A stretch of 64,000 nt of DNA from Aristolochia californica (GCA_029961685.1 JARWKL010000016.1:1307001-1371000), one strand, 5' to 3'; shown: positions 36,001 to 49,030, counted from the stretch's first letter. Made by a program: numbers and translations. The notes: generated from the letters alone by a model not told the origin.

Positions 36001-39000
36001 TTGACTACGACCAACTTTTTCCTCCATAGAAAAGTCACTCTATTTACAAAAGTATCTAAAATTGAATATCAAACATGAATACATGAGATAAGAAATAGAT
36101 GTAAAATAAGAAAAAAAATAAAGTTAAGTCGTTCAATTTAAATTTGGTGGTTAAATTAAAAATTGAGTGCACTAACCTAGATGAACTTAGATCCATACTC
36201 TCTCCCTCTCATATATGAACATATATACACATGAAATGAAGATGTACTAATAATCCAAAGAAATGATAATTAAATCCATTTCAACGAATTTTGTGAGTCT
36301 GATCAAATGCATTTCTTACACAACATGTTTCACAATGAAAATTCATCGACAACCATTAGTTACTAGGCTCAAAAGCATATACCCACCCCTAAGTCCCACC
36401 CTAGCAACAATTGCAATATACTACTAATTGAACAAAACAATTAGGAAAAAGGCAGATAAAGTCTAAAAGAGATCCAAATAGGAAAGAATACCTATGATAG
36501 CACCAATTTTCCATGAACTGGGAAGGCAGTTCTACAGCATCCCATTCAATTCCCCTAATACCCGAAACTAGACCTTCATCTTGCTTGGTGAGCATATGCT
36601 GAAGACAGTGACCAAATTCATGGAAGACTGTCTCAACCTACACCAAAGAATAAAAAATTTACACAAGCAATCACGACGACAATGAGAAAGCAAAAGTCAC
36701 CACACAATACCATGTTAGTTGCCTCATTCATATAATATTACTGAAATATTCATAACTTCCATTGAACAATTTATGAGAAGATGAGGATCCATCAAGGTAG
36801 TAAATCCAGTGGCTCCTTTGGATGTAAGCATTTCCAAAGCAACAGATAAGCTATAAGTAGAGCAATCGATTTCACATCCCAGCAATAAAAAAGAATGTAG
36901 GTAATACTCTATGCTATCAACACAATTCTTGAGGAAAAACAAGTCTCTGAACTGCCCATAGCAATTTATAAGCAAATAGCACGAATTTCATCCACATGAC
37001 TAGGTGGGTATTTTTAGTGAACATAAAGCATGTTTTAATCATAAGCTGTTTGACTACTTTCTACTTTAAGGGAGTTGTGCATGTGACAAGCATAAGAATA
37101 GCTGGTCATCAGGATCATCACATGTAAGATAAAAAACCAAAAGGATTGGGTATTTTTTAGTGGACATAAAGCATGTTTAAAGCATAATATTGTAGCTGCC
37201 TTCTACTCTTGAGAAAGTTGTGCATGTGACAAGTAACAAGGATAGCTGGTCATGAGGATCATCACATGTCGGATTTAAAACCAAAGGATTTCAGAACAGA
37301 ATAAGCATGATTTTAAATCTGCTTTCCATTTTCATTCTAATTGTCAGTGCAGATTTGTGTACAAATCAGAATAAAGAAGACTGCCTCATAGCTTTCATTA
37401 AAACTCATTCCCGTGACCTCTAACCAGATTAAACATCTTGACATTCATGTACTTCTGTTATATGTGGTGGGGATAAAGCACATAAAAACTGACAATAAGT
37501 TCCATGTTAACTATGTTTCCTTACAACATGTTCAGTCATGTGTCCCTTTACCATAACTAATTTAACCAAACAATTAGGGCTCAAACCTAGTAATAATAAT
37601 TTTAAAACAAGGAATCTTGCAACCAATACCTCACGGAATGTCATAAGGCTAGGCTTGTCTCCAACTGGAGGAGTTTGGTTACAGATCATGTGAGCTACAG
37701 GCAATCTAACTGAAGCACCATCCCTTGCAAGAACACGACTTCGACCAACAACCTCATTCATCCAAGCTCCACCCCGTTTTTCAGATGGCCTTGAATAAGG
37801 ATCAAAGTAGAAGTAAGCAACTGGTTTGTTTGATGAATCTTTCACACAATAGAATCGGACATCTTTGTCCCAAACCTGGATAAAGAAGAGAGAGAAATTA
37901 AGATTGACATCTAACCGTCATACTTCCAAAGTAGACACTGAAATAGCAGTAAGAGAAAAGAACAGAATATGACCGGAGCCAAACCATCTGCTGGTTCAAT
38001 GGTAATATCAAAGAGCATCTTCGCAAGATTGAAAAGGCCATCCATAACCTTTGGCAATGAGAAGAAAGGGCGTAGTTCTTCCTGAAAAGTTAATGAGAGG
38101 GTATAAATGAATAAAATTGTCTCAGAATGATCTGCAAGTGCAAAAATATACCTAACTGCCTCATTAGTCTGTTACCTCTAATAGTAATAAACACCAACTA
38201 AACAAAAGCTAATATAGGGTGTACAAAAGATGCACAAATTGGCATATATGCAAGTAGAAAAGTCTACCTCATTTATGTCATATTTTGATTCACGAAGCCT
38301 CTCACTCCAAAAGTTAATATCCCAATGACTCAAATTGTCAGCTTCTTGAGCATCCTGAGTTTTAGCAAAAGTCTTAAGGTCCTCCATATCTACAAGACAA
38401 TAAAAATTTTAGGAAATCGAAATTGTATCTAAATTCAATTTTAATGCCACCTTTAAAAAAATAAATGATAAACTCTCAAACTTGTGTCTCTGTCACAAGT
38501 TTCCAGTATTTTACAAATTCATTAACAAACTCAAACCAAACAAAATGAATGCAAAAATACACATATCTATTTCTAGTATCTTCTTCTGTTATGAAAATAA
38601 AGAAGCAAACCACTGAAATGGACACATCTTTCCAAGAAGTTGCCAACAGGCCAATCGTTGATTAGCAAAACAGTCACTCAATGAGACTGAAGGCCTAACA
38701 TTAGATTGGCTCTACATGTTTTCAAAGTTTTTTTCTGAAAACAAAAAACTAAAATTGTAAAATTGGTTTAGCTAGATGCCATTCAACATGCTTATATTTT
38801 CAGAATCTACTTCCCCAATTTAATAAGCCACCAAAATGCCGAAAGCAGTAAACTCAGACTGAAGCTTCATCTGAACCAATAACTGTAATATAATTCCAAA
38901 TCATGCCACCAGAACTTGTTAAACAGAATTACCATAAGTCTTCTGCCAAACGGAAACTTTGGAGCTCAAGGAAAGAGTTGTACGGATATTTCATCCACAC

Positions 39001-42000
39001 TATGCTGGATGTGCTACATGAAACAAACTCGACTATTCTATGACACCAGTTGCAACCTCCTTTATTAGATTCTTCAAGTCTTCAACAACAACAATTAGCT
39101 TAAAAAAACAATGCAACACTATTTTGTTCTTTTTCAAAAAAATTAATAGACTAATAGAAGAAACCCATGAGAAGCTTGCTAGAGACATCCATGTATGATT
39201 GGAAAAACTCAAGAGTGAGTAATAATAAAAAAAGTGATGCATTAATCACGACAAGAAGCCTATTCAGGCAGATAATCTTTAAAAAAAAAAAAAAATTGAA
39301 TATTTTGTAAGCCTAAAGCATCCAGCTCTTTTGGCCTATCTGACATCCTTCCTACCAACAAGTTGTCTATTTGAATTTACTGTTCATGGATAAAGTTATA
39401 ATCTAAACATATGTTCCAAACAATACATTAAAGTAAAAATTGCCCTTCCACAAGTTCGTTCAACTTTTAAGTTGCCAAGAAAAGTGCTAGCAATTTCTGT
39501 CTATATTACTCAACCATAAGTTGAATTGCAGCGGTAGTAGATTTTTTAAATATTTAGCACATGCATTCAGATATACAAATATTACAGACAAAAAACATTT
39601 TCAAAAACAATTAATAAAAATAATAACTATTTCAGTAAAATCAAATTAAAGGACTATGAGTAAGAGTAGTTCAGAAGAAACATTGATCGGCAACTATAAG
39701 CCACTTATTCTTATATAAAAAAATAAAGAAAAAACTATATGCCTACTAAAGGACTACCTTGGACTGCAGGACCCCAAGAAGCACTTCTGAGCTTTTCTAG
39801 GAGCTCCTCTGCTTTATCAACAGTAGCCATTTTCATTGCCATGCTTACCTTCAGGGAAGAAATTTCACTTTTAGAGAGAAAGTGAGGGAGAGAGATTGAG
39901 AGATGAAGAGATCTATGTCATACCTCAGCATAATTGTTGTATCCTAAGAGCTTAGCCTTTTCCATTCGAAGCTTTATAATTTGCTCAATGATTGAGGTAT
40001 TATCAAGGTCTCCACTTGAGGCACGAGTTATATAAGCGCGATACACTTCCTCACGCAAAGATCGATTCCGTGCATGTTGCATAACAGCAATAAAACTAGG
40101 TGCATCCAGTGTTATTATCCAGGGGCCATTTTCAGCTGTTGCATTCTCATGTCCCTATTGATATTAAAGAGAACAGTTAAAGAAAAGCAACAGGTAATTT
40201 AAAAATATAAACAATGAAACAAATGCATATCAGTGTGAGGCAGTCAAATCAACACCTTTGTTGCAGCTGTTTGTGCCGCCAGACCTAGAGCTGTAGCAGG
40301 CAGACCTTCAATCTCCTTCTTATCAGTAATGGGCCTTTCAAACTTTTTGGTGGCATCCAGAACATTTTCACTAAATTTCTGAGATAATTTTTCCAGTTCC
40401 TGACCATTCAGAGAAGTATTGAAAAGCTCAGCAGAAGTTCAGTCATTTTCCATGCCACTAACTAGCCACTCCAACATCAAGAGTATCCATGCTATCTGTC
40501 TTCATTGTTAGAGCTGACCCACAATTTGTTTTTTTTTTTCTCTTTTTGGATTATCAGATTATGGTGACTTGTAAAGCCAGTTAAAATTTCCAGCTACCTT
40601 TCATCTACATAATGATATTAAAAATGAAAATTGATGGAACAAGAATTAAATAGATTAAAAAACTTACCTGTTCAACATTATTAAACTGCTCCCTCTTATC
40701 ATCATCAAGAGAAACACCATTAAGAATAGCTTCCTTTATTTGTTCTGCAAAAGCAAAGATTTAGGTTATAAAACAAAGCATAAACTTTCAGCCTAAGTAC
40801 AAAGAAGAACTCAGTTTCTTACTCACTAATGAACATGGCGATGAAAAGACTACACGTTGTAGCCTGGACCACACAAACTAAATACACGACGCGGAAACTC
40901 TTAGAGTGGTCATGCAATTTATTTGGATAATAGAATAACAGAGTAGTGATAGTGGTCAAAATGTGTAATGCCTTGTTAAGAGTTTGACCCCCCTAACAAA
41001 CAAATACATACCATTAACAATTAACAAAAACTATGTACAAGAACTCTGATGATTGGTTATCAGTTAATCCAATTCCCAAGAAATCAATAACAATAAAAAT
41101 AAATCAGCTAAGAATATGTAACATGCATTGCATTTGGTCATCAGGTCTAATACAAGATAATAACTTAAAATCATAAGTACATGCACTCAAATAATTAACT
41201 TCTTCTTGAAAATATTAAAAACGAATTACTATACAAAAATAAACAATAAGTAACATGATCATAGACAAACAAAATCGGCAATCAGAATGGAAATTAGAAG
41301 GAAACATTAGAACCAACAGTAGAGAAAACAATTAATCCACATTCATACATACCTAATCTGATTTGAATATTAAATATATTAGTTGGGATTAGATAATGGA
41401 AGTTACATGCAACTGACCTCACTCTTCTCTAAGTTTGAACAGCATGATTGCCAAATTATTTTATTTTTTATTTTTGGTGCAAGTGGGTGCTTGTCTCTGC
41501 TTGTGACATTCAAAAATGATTTTCGTCTTATAAATTAGTTATTTTGCAAGGGAGTGGCACTGAACATTGGATGTTGCAATCAAAATGAGAAAAAAGAAAT
41601 ATTTGCTTTTTAAATAGTATGAACAAAGTCATCTAATCAGCTGAAAGCAGTCAATTCAAATGATGACTTAAAATATACAGACGACATTGCCTATTCTAGT
41701 CTGAACATTCCAAATGGAAAATAAATACACCACATGTACCTTCTACTATACGTTTACAAGCATCAGTCAATGTCTGCCAAGCCGAAGACTCTTGAATGGT
41801 CTTAAATGCATTGAAGATGGGTTTGCTCTGTCCAAGTCTGAGCTGGAACTTAACCTTCTCTGGCTGTAAAAAGTTTCAAATACTAAGAATTACCACTCTC
41901 CAGGAAAATAAGGAAATCCATAGTTCTCAGAAGTCAGAACAAAAGATGCAGAAAAAATCCAAGATCAAGATGCACAAGAATTTCCAAAAAAATAGCACAA

Positions 42001-43163
42001 ACAAATCTGAAAAACAACACTTCAAAATGTAAATAATAAAATCAAGTCATAAATCTGTCAATGACCCTAGTGACAAATTAGAATGGCTATGTTATATTTT
42101 TAGAAAGAAAATCACTATGTTGTTGGAACAGACCAATTGAGGTTTATCAGTTTTAGACTCCTAAACTCCATAAATTTGTTTCACAATCATCATTCATAAT
42201 AGTCTATAAGTTTAAGGAAATGATTGAGACTTGCAGAAAACTAAGATAAGGCGATTGGGAATGAACATGCAATAGAAGTACAATTGCGAAAGAAACAATA
42301 GCAACACTCGCAAACATAAAACACCTAAGCTTACTAGTTCAGAACTGCCGCAAAAAGCTTTGACTCATAGCAGCCAAAAAATACTAATCATCAAAAATCG
42401 GCAATTCGATTGTAAACAAAACATGCGCTAGAAGCACGAATGCACTATAGAGCGACACAAGCGACTAAAACATAAACCGTGAACAAAGTTATCAGATGAT
42501 AGACCAATAGAAAGACAAAAGGAAGCAAACAAATTCAAAAACTGAGAGACCAGAAGAAATGAAACAGAATCACACCTGAACTTCTTCAATAGCAGCACGA
42601 AGCTCCGCCGAGTCTTTAACCGCCTTGAGATGATCAACGACCCCCCAAACCACTTGCAATCGGTCTAATATCTTCTCCAATGGCTCAACAAGCTTCGGCC
42701 ACGAGGGCTCCACCGTCTGTTCCAATTCAACCAGGTCCTTCTCCTGCAGCAAAACAAAGGAGCGAAAATCGATATCCTGATTCTCAGGCTTTTACTCTAA
42801 AAGGGATGGAACAAGATCAAAAGAGTGTACAAGCGAGCTCAAAAGCGCTCGAATCCCCGGGCGCACGTGCTCCGCATTGACGGCATCGAAAGGGGGGAAA
42901 ACGAAATCTTGTAAGAGAGGATTCTGTGCGAGATTTTCTTCGAGGGTCATGGGGGTATGGCAGGCCATGAGGGGAAGTGAGGAAGAGGGCGTGGAGAGAG
43001 GAGTGGATCGATGGTACTTGTGGAGGCAGAAAGAGAAGGAGGAAGACCAGAGAGGACAGGGGTGGGATTTGGGGAGATGCTTGGGAGAGAAGGAGGGAAA
43101 ATGAGCAGCAGGGCGAAGGAGAGGGAAAGAGCGAGTGATGGAAACGCATGTCGCCATGAGCAT
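33061..43163 (-). CDS. TOP1: Organellar oligopeptidase A (M3 zinc metallopeptidase)
   Basis: Degrades short peptides, including cleaved presequences, in mitochondria and plastids. Seventeen exons: 43163..42831, 42743..42576, 41863..41740, 40744..40668, 40399..40256, 40154..39924, 39848..39758, 38389..38268, 38081..37974, 37875..37630, 36637..36492, 34143..34026, 33909..33750, 33607..33576, 33496..33431, 33296..33225, 33144..33061; 773 residues, all junctions in frame. The N-terminal presequence contains [13 protein letters not shown], as in Arabidopsis TOP1 (At5g65620). The zinc site is HEFGH (554-558), with [10 protein letters not shown] downstream. The C-terminus [18 protein letters not shown] is the family ending. 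An internal Met at 42968, after the presequence, could start a cytosolic form. The 32-base exon 14 is easily missed. A LINE fragment lies in intron 11 (34144-36491). Confidence 0.95.
34613..34630. repeat. Short (AC)n microsatellite
   Basis: About nine AC units in intron 11 of the oligopeptidase gene, next to the LINE fragment. Confidence 0.85.
34640..35290 (-). mobile_element. LINE fragment (end of ORF2, RNase H region) in an intron of TOP1
   Basis: Read on the minus strand, 35290 to 34640 contains the typical end of a plant LINE ORF2: [11 protein letters not shown] (post-RT zinc-binding region), then GFIKLNF and [12 protein letters not shown] (RNase H start) and a [13 protein letters not shown] RNase H segment. 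It has several stops and frame changes and no intact ORF. It has the same orientation as the host gene. Confidence 0.75.
37006..37289. repeat. Tandem duplication (about 142 bp x 2) in an intron of TOP1
   Basis: Two copies share CATAAAGCATGTTT, GTTGTGCATGTGACAAG, ATAGCTGGTCAT and AGGATCATCACATGT. They lie in intron 10 and are non-coding. Confidence 0.85.
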
Positions 43164-43524
43164 CGTGCCGAGGATAATAAAAGCTCTCAAGAGACGGGCT
43201 CGTTTTGGAAACTCCAGCCTAAGCATCGCCATTGGAGACAATCTCAAGTATCAATTTGAAAAAGTAAAATATCTTTTAAAGCCTTTTTAAGATAAGAATG
43301 GGCTAACCAAAGCCCACTAGATTGTCTTCTAAGTCCAGGCATATGCCCAGTGGGCTTCCCCACTTTAGGCCCAGTGTCTTTTTTATTGTCATTCGAAATC
43401 AATTAAAAACGAACAGATACTTCAAGACCATGGAAGATCGTAGAACTTGTTCCAGAGATCAAACAAAACAAAACGATCAGTCGATGAAGGATACCCACAG
43501 AGAAGAAGCTACAGCAAACAGAAA
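43164..43524. other. Upstream region of TOP1
   Basis: Only 361 bases separate the TOP1 start (minus) from the stop codon of the next upstream gene on the same strand. The region must carry the TOP1 promoter. No clear TATA box seen. Confidence 0.5.
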
Positions 43525-45127
43525 TTATGCTCTCTCGTTCACAGTACCCTCCATCGGGGCAATATCTTTCTCCTCCACTTCTACCTCCATCCCCATGGCT
43601 TGTTCCTCTGCAGCCTCAATTTCCTCATTCGGGCCGAGCATCATGTTTCTCATTCCTATCTCCATAGGCATCTCCACCTCTTTCCACAGTGAAGCATCTA
43701 AGGAAACATCGTACCACGACTGGCAACTATATGGAGCTCCGAATATGAGATCAGTCGTCTCGAGTCTGGAGAAGATATTGTAAACAATATCCGGCGGCAA
43801 GTCCTTCCATGGAGGGTACTCGCTTCTTTTCCTCTTCACTCCTCGTCTGGAGCATTCCCCGACTTCTGTCACTGATGAACTGTACAAATACAGAAGAAGA
43901 AGAAAAAATCTTAGTGATCAATCAGTTATGTAAGAGCGATTTTGCAATGGATTCTTCTTCCTTGGCCTTGTTTGTGAATCAAAATCATAACCAGTGCGAA
44001 ATCGAGTCTGGTATGGGCATTTGATGAGACTACTTTGTGTTTTGAACAAATCTGGTCTCACTTTGGTCTCATTTGAAAATTTTCTGTTTTAACGAACTTG
44101 CTACTACCCAGAAACGCATTTGGAGTAAGATCACTAACCCATTGTCGTATTCTAAAAATAGAGAGATTATGCTAGTAGCTCACCAAACAAATTGTCCTTT
44201 TCTGAAAAGAGAGATGAGATCTCTTTACAGGCGTTTTAACGTATTCTGAAAGGATTCCACCTCAACAGTTCATGCATCAATAAATGAATACAGCTAATGA
44301 ATGATAAGATTAGTGACTAAACCAGCAAATGTTAGGTTATGAAGATGGTAAGTTTCATGAATACAGCCAAAGGGATGAAACATTTTATTCAAAAAAATTT
44401 CATACAGTCTTTATAGCAATGATCGATGCAATCCATTAGAAAACATGTTCGAGTATGAGCTTTTTCATTTGGGGTTGCATAACTTCGAAAAACTCGGTAA
44501 ATGTATATATTAAAGTTAGGAACTTTTTGGAAAAATAGATTCGAAAAAAATTGTGTAGCAAGAAATCACACGGCGAATCAAATAGATCAACTGGATCTAA
44601 GTACATTACAAGCTTATAAGACGATCTGAGGTAGATCCATGGATCTAGTCCTAAACTCATTGGAGCTTCTTGCAAAAATTTGGAGTTACGGAAAACAAAA
44701 GGAGGAAAGACGGGGATTATAACATTATTATTAAGGTATATAAAAAAGCAATTTTTTAATGAAAACCTTAAAAAATCAATTGATAAAACCATGCATGACT
44801 TGTAGAAAAAAAAAAAAAAAATTTACCAATATCACATGATAATCAAGGCTAAATATTTCAAGAAGCTAATGATTTAATTTGATGCAACCCACAAATTAAC
44901 CACATTAGATATAAAAACCACCGAAGAGTATGTCCTTTGATGTGAATTTTACCTTACATTCTAAGCCTAAAATCATCAAAGGCACTTTTATTGTTTGCTT
45001 GAAAAGAAAAGATAACTCAAATTAGAAACTACCTTAACCGGTTGCCTTCTTGTATATCGATTATCGAACAATCCTCATTTGTAGCCATACTCAAGTTTAG
45101 TTGCAAGGATTGATTTGCTCTTGCCAT
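43525..45127 (-). CDS. F-box protein, truncated (SKIP19-like family), apparently intact ORF
   Basis: Two exons, 45127..45033 and 43879..43525, join in frame to give 149 residues. Exon 1 encodes a short leader (from MARANQSLQL to IDIQEGN). Exon 2 encodes a basic RRGVKRKRSEYPPW stretch and an F-box (DLPPDIVYNIFSRLETTD), then CQSWYDVSLDASLW and an acidic tail (PNEEIEAAEEQ). Usual F-box/LRR proteins of this type run to about 300 residues with leucine-rich repeats. Here the tail follows the F-box directly, while the related copy at 51340-53543 still has an LRR-like segment in between. So this looks like an internally deleted gene that stayed open. An F-box alone can bind SKP1 in SCF ubiquitin ligases. 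A TATA box sits upstream. Whether it is expressed cannot be told. Confidence 0.65.
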
Positions 45128-45865
45128 TGAGAAAACTGTTTTTCACTGGTTTTTCGATTGCGGCTTGCAAGCACTTACAGACGACTCTTACTCTTTTATA
45201 ACCTTCACATTAGACCTAATAGTGGCGTACTTTGTTATTTATTGAGTTTCAAAGGGCAATGTATTATTTCACTAATTTAAAATAGCCTAATTAATGATTT
45301 CCGAACCACATATTCAATGACTTGAGTACATCCAAAAAATCTGATTGCTAGTTATTCTTGAGAATAAAGTTGGCGTCTATGTATGAAACCCTTTATATTC
45401 GAGTAGTACTTTCAAACTATGCCTAAACAAAGTGGAGACAATAGCAAAAAAATGTAACTCAATGACAAATCAACGATTTGGATGACTCAAACCTACAATT
45501 AGACACCATTGAGTTCAATGTACCTATGATGCTTCAAATCCTTTTGGCAGATTTTTCAAGTAGAACTCCCATTCCTGCCATGCCAATGTGCAACTTTATC
45601 TTCTCTTGGCATCCTCCGATCTTGAACTCATTTCCTAAGGTAACAATCTTTGCATAAATATTTGAGACATGGTCCATTGATCTAGATGGATTCTCATACC
45701 CTTGACCTAGACTTTCAATCTGTCTTGTTGCTCTATTCCAGGAACATTTGTTTTAAGAAACTCTAGAAAAGTCTTCCTATTAATAGACTAGAACTTAAAT
45801 ACAAAAATATATTTCTTCAGAAAATCACCAAATGCAGGTAACAAATCTCCATATTCTTTGAAAAT
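43711..45865. repeat. Segmental duplication, copy A
   Basis: It matches 51771-54530 in the same orientation over the F-box exon, the F-box intron, exon 1 and the LTA4H-like 3' fragment. Shared strings include CATGTTCGAGTATGAGC, ACCGGTTGCCTTCTTGTA and ATGCTTCAAATCCTTTTGGC. Confidence 0.9.
45193..45200 (-). promoter_or_regulatory. TATA box of the F-box gene
   Basis: The minus strand reads TATAAAAG about 70 bases before the ATG at 45127. The same element is kept in the duplicate near 53610. Position and sequence fit a plant core promoter. Confidence 0.55.
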
Positions 45866-47577
45866 TGTTAGAAGATGGACTCAAGCCCACATGACCAAGG
45901 AGAAAGCAAACAAGTTCGAGAGAGGTGGCATGATGGTAAATAAGACGTCATCTCATAAAGGTGGCATTGATATAATTAGTTTAAGTTTTTTGTCTCTTCT
46001 TCACTCTTCTAGTGTAAAGTGCATAATTGTAATATTTTACTTTTATTCATCTATGAATATAGTTTCAAGGGGAGGGTTTTGGACACAAGTCCATAACCTC
46101 ATTATTCCACCTGTTTTCTCCCCAATGTGGTTTCTCTTCTTTTGAGAATAATATAATCCATGGAGTCCTAAAAATCAACATAGTATCATAGCATTATTAT
46201 TATCCGAGTTGACTCTGGATCGTATCTTCGCTACTGTTGTTGGCTTGGAAATGTTTGTTTTCCTTATTTCTGAGTCATAAACTCTATCCGGTGCAAGTTG
46301 ATTACTCTGGTTATCTGGTTTGGAGTTGATTATCTGTTCGAATTACTGTTGATTCTGCACTAGCATAGCGAGGTAGATGATACACTCTCTGATTTAATTT
46401 AATTGTCGCACCAGACTCGGATCGAGTCAACCACCATACTGTTTGCTGATGTACTGGGTTTAATAGAGTCAACTCGATCTGGGTAAGCCTGACTCGGCCA
46501 TCTCAACATGGTCTTTTGATTCGTTGTGACTCACTTATTACTCGATTTCGGCTTATTATTATTTGGTGCATATCTTGTGGGCATTATCCACTTTAGTGAT
46601 TATTTCACTATATTTGGTCAAAATCCTTTGAGGTTTGTTTTGACTTATATTTTATTACCTATTTCTACCCTTTTAGAGTCGGTGCTCTGTGGTGGGACAC
46701 CGTGATGGAGGAGTTTATTACTGCATCTAATTGTTTACAAAAATCATTTTAAAGCAATGCTTATAGACCCACTACCTAAAAAATTTAGGAGTGCCCAACA
46801 TCCAGTTTGAGTCAAGTCTTTTTTCACCCAAGAGGTATTTTTTGAGCTACCCTTAGAAAGTGAGTAGCCTCTTTGTTGTACCCTCCAATTGGGCTACTTT
46901 TTTGCCTTTGAAATTGAGCAGAGAGTGTTCCAGACTATGACCATTTTGATTGGAGTGTGGAGATTTGACATACTACTGGGAGTAATTTTTCGTCTTTTAT
47001 ATTATGCAACTTGAGTCTAAAGAACAAAGAGATCACCAGTTTGAGGGGGAGTATTAGAAGATATCATGTAATTGAGGTGGATTGCCATTTTTCATTTTAT
47101 GCGAAAAAAATTCCAAACTGGCATATTATCTCCCAAATATTTCTCATCATGAGAACAAGTTGCAAGATGCCCTCACAAAGTCAGTCACTCACAAGATCCT
47201 ATTCACGATGTTCAGTAAGTTGGGCGTTTATGATGTTCTCTCACCCCCCGACTAGAGGGAGAGTGTTAGAAGATGGGTTCAAGCCCACACGACCAAGGAG
47301 AAGGCCCACATGTCCAAGAGAGGTGGCATGATGGTAAATAAGAACTCATCTCATAAAGATGACACTGATGTAATTAGTTTAAGTTTCTTATCTCGTCTTC
47401 ACTCTTCTAGGGTGAAGGACATAATTATAATATTATACTTTTATTCATCTATAAATAGAGCTTTAGGGGGAGGGTTTGGACACAAATCCATAACCTCATT
47501 CTTCCTCTTGTTTTCTCCCCAATATATCTTATCTCATTTTCATCATAGTGTAAACTATGGAGTCCTAAAAATCAACA
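45866..47577 (+). mobile_element. Deleted copia-type LTR retrotransposon (1.7 kb)
   Basis: LTRs 45866..46180 and 47264..47577 run from TGTTAGAAGATGG to AAAATCAACA. After the first LTR comes a degraded primer-binding site (TAGTATCATAGC); before the second comes a purine tract (AGAGGGAGAG). The inside (1083 bp) has only a remnant of the RNase H end (DALTKSVTHKILF-like, broken), so gag, integrase and RT are lost. Copy 56768-57790 has the empty site: GAAAATTAACAAATC there versus GAAAAT-element-AAAAATAACAAATC here, consistent with a 5-bp AAAAT duplication. Confidence 0.88.
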
Positions 47578-47634
47578 AAAAATAACAAATCATCAACAAT
47601 ACTCCATTATTTTTTGGTAACATAAAATGACAAT

Positions 47635-48354
47635 TGTTGGGTATACGACCAAAGTCCCACATTGGTTAGAAGTGGGGAGGATCATGGATATATAAGTTTG
47701 GACACTATCTCCATTAGTATGAAGCCTTTTGGGAGGTAAAGCCCAAGAGAAAATCCATAAGGGCTTAGGCCCAAAATAGATAATATCATACCAATGTGGA
47801 GATAGGTGGTGTCCATAGTCCCTTTAAATGGTATCGGGGCTATGCCCCAGAGTTAGTCATGGTGGATGAGATCCTTTGAATGCCGAACGAAAGTGGTGGG
47901 CCTTAAATTAGATCACGAAGGGATCCGTGGATGTGCTCTATTGGACAGGTGGTGTGCTCCGGATTCTTCATGGACGTGTCCTGGTCCCAACACGGTGAAG
48001 AGGAGTTGATCTGGATAGAGCATGCTCTCGAGACAGGTGGTACTCCATGTAAGGTGTGTGCTTCCAACGCATTGGAGTGGAGAATCTGGGTTGGTAGAGT
48101 GTGGATGGATGGAAGATTATTTGAGGGGAGGTTCAGTGGTCCTTTGTTCGAGGGGAGGATCGTTGGGTATACGACCAAAGTCCCACATTGGCTAGAAGTT
48201 GGGAGGATCATGGATATATAAGTGTGGACACTATCTCCATTAGTATGAGGCCTTTTAGGGGTAAAACCCAAAAACAAATCCATGAGGGTTTAGGCCCAAA
48301 GTGGACAATATCATACCAATGTGCAGATAGGTGGTGTCCATAGTCCTTTCAACA
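47635..48354 (+). mobile_element. TRIM element (terminal-repeat retrotransposon in miniature)
   Basis: Two 194-bp direct repeats, 47635..47828 and 48161..48354, begin (T/C)GTTGGGTATACGACC and the right one ends TTTCAACA. After the left repeat comes TGGTATCGGGGC, close to the Met-tRNA primer-binding site. Before the right one comes GAGGGGAGGAT, a purine tract. The 332-bp inside has no retroviral-type coding. The empty site is visible in the sister copy near 57060 (AAAATGACAGCTTCAC). Confidence 0.88.
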
Positions 48355-48639
48355 ACTTCACTAAATCAAAGAATAATATGTGCTCAAAGAAGATTTGATG
48401 TTCTATGGGTTAGAGAAAGTGGAGTCCTCTCTTGTAAGGAACCTTAGAGTAAATGTCATTAGAGTCCACTTCTTACTGGGGCTTAAGTTTTGAAAACTTC
48501 ATATTGTCCTCGAATCTCTCCATCGACCTCAACAATTCCCCATTATGCATATCTCGTGAACTCCTACAATCCACTTTCTCTGGTTAAAAAGCAGTCTATA
48601 AAGCATATGAGCATATACATTGTCAAGAGGAGCATAACT

Positions 48640-49030
48640 TGTTGGAAGATGGGCCCAAAGCCACACGATCAATGAAGACCCACATATCCAAGTGTGTTGG
48701 AAGATGGGCCAAAACCCATAAAACCAAGGAAGGCACACACATCCAAGAGATGTGGAAGATGGGCTCAAGGCCCAATGATCAAGGAGAAGGCCCATGGGCC
48801 CATTTAGTTATGGCAAAAAGGTAAATAAAGAGTCATGTCATAGAGATGACATTGATGTAATTAGGTTAAGTTTTATGGGCAAAATTGTAATAGTGTAGTT
48901 TCATTAATCTATAAATTGAGCTTTAGGGGAAGAGTTAGGACAATAAGTCCATAACCTCTTCTTCCTCTTGTTTTTCGGGTGTCTTTCTCTTTTTTCCATG
49001 AGTTAAATCCATACAATCCTAAAAATCAAT
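48640..49030 (+). repeat. Solo LTR (same family as 45866-47577), with internal duplications
   Basis: It starts TGTTGGAAGATGGG and ends AAAATCAATA. Flanking TAACT and GAACT resemble a 5-bp duplication, and the empty site in the sister copy reads TAGAACTCAAG. Its first 100 bases repeat the GGAAGATGGGC..ACACATCC motif three times. Confidence 0.82.

Noticed and set aside
42877..43259. Open frames on the plus strand opposite TOP1 exon 1
   Set aside because: They are shadows of the TOP1 presequence, whose minus-strand reading matches Arabidopsis TOP1.
47903..48283. 126-codon open frame on the minus strand
   Set aside because: It lies inside the TRIM element and crosses its LTR boundary. No known domain.
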